From Candidatus Poribacteria bacterium (GTDB taxonomy: Bacteria > Poribacteria > WGA-4E > WGA-3G): a stretch of 13,697 nucleotides of DNA. Below the pieces are notes generated by a model. That model ran no database searches and had not been told where the DNA came from. It saw nothing but the letters and a program-made list of their open reading frames with translations. The position numbers and the translations under genes are program-made. The DNA is taken from the NCBI GenBank assembly GCA_009845505.1, contig VXZL01000472.1, positions 1 to 13,697 of the forward strand, written 5' to 3'. How positions within the stretch are numbered: position 1 is the stretch's first letter; each line of letters opens with the position of its first letter. This document shows, piece by piece, positions 13,697-13,697 of the stretch.

Positions 13697-13697
13697 C

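Overview
The window reads as a chromosomal fragment of an uncultured bacterium of roughly balanced base composition. A WD40 beta-propeller gene, a phytanoyl-CoA-dioxygenase-type gene and a zinc-less medium-chain dehydrogenase occur within 14 kb. That mix reminds me of Candidatus Poribacteria or a related lineage, but this is an impression from gene content only. I saw no rRNA, tRNA, CRISPR array, transposase or phage gene. No gene-free stretch exceeds about 205 bases.

Layout. (1) Positions 1-2713, plus strand: four closely spaced genes, probably one transcript. They encode a small membrane protein, a DUF202 membrane protein, a zinc-less medium-chain dehydrogenase (its ATG overlaps the DUF202 stop) and a seven-blade-like WD40 protein. 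(2) Positions 2738-12271, minus strand, convergent to the first block: a five-gene operon read from right to left. Its order is circularly permuted ATP-grasp ligase, alpha-E protein, transglutaminase fused to a DUF2126 putative amidoligase (1114 aa), a second circularly permuted ATP-grasp fused to a second alpha-E domain (906 aa), and a stand-alone transglutaminase-like protein. (3) Positions 12272-12476: a control region with a terminator hairpin for the gene to the right and a candidate promoter for the operon. (4) Positions 12477-13640, minus strand: a 387-aa Fe(II)/2-oxoglutarate dioxygenase of the PhyH family with a candidate extended -10 promoter at the right edge of the window.

The centrepiece is the five-gene operon. 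Comparative genomics (Iyer, Abhiman, Burroughs and Aravind, 2009, from memory) predicted that such clusters use ATP-dependent amide-bond-forming enzymes plus transglutaminase-fold peptidases to make or remove a peptide or amino-acid modification. As far as I know the chemistry and target remain experimentally unclear. This copy carries two ATP-grasp units, two alpha-E units and two transglutaminase units plus one glutamine-synthetase-like unit. Active-site-like motifs differ clearly between the paralogues, which suggests a core enzyme and a diverged partner. The first three operon genes have strong ribosome binding sites. The last two have none that I can see, and one of those junctions is filled by a perfect three-copy 14-bp tandem repeat.
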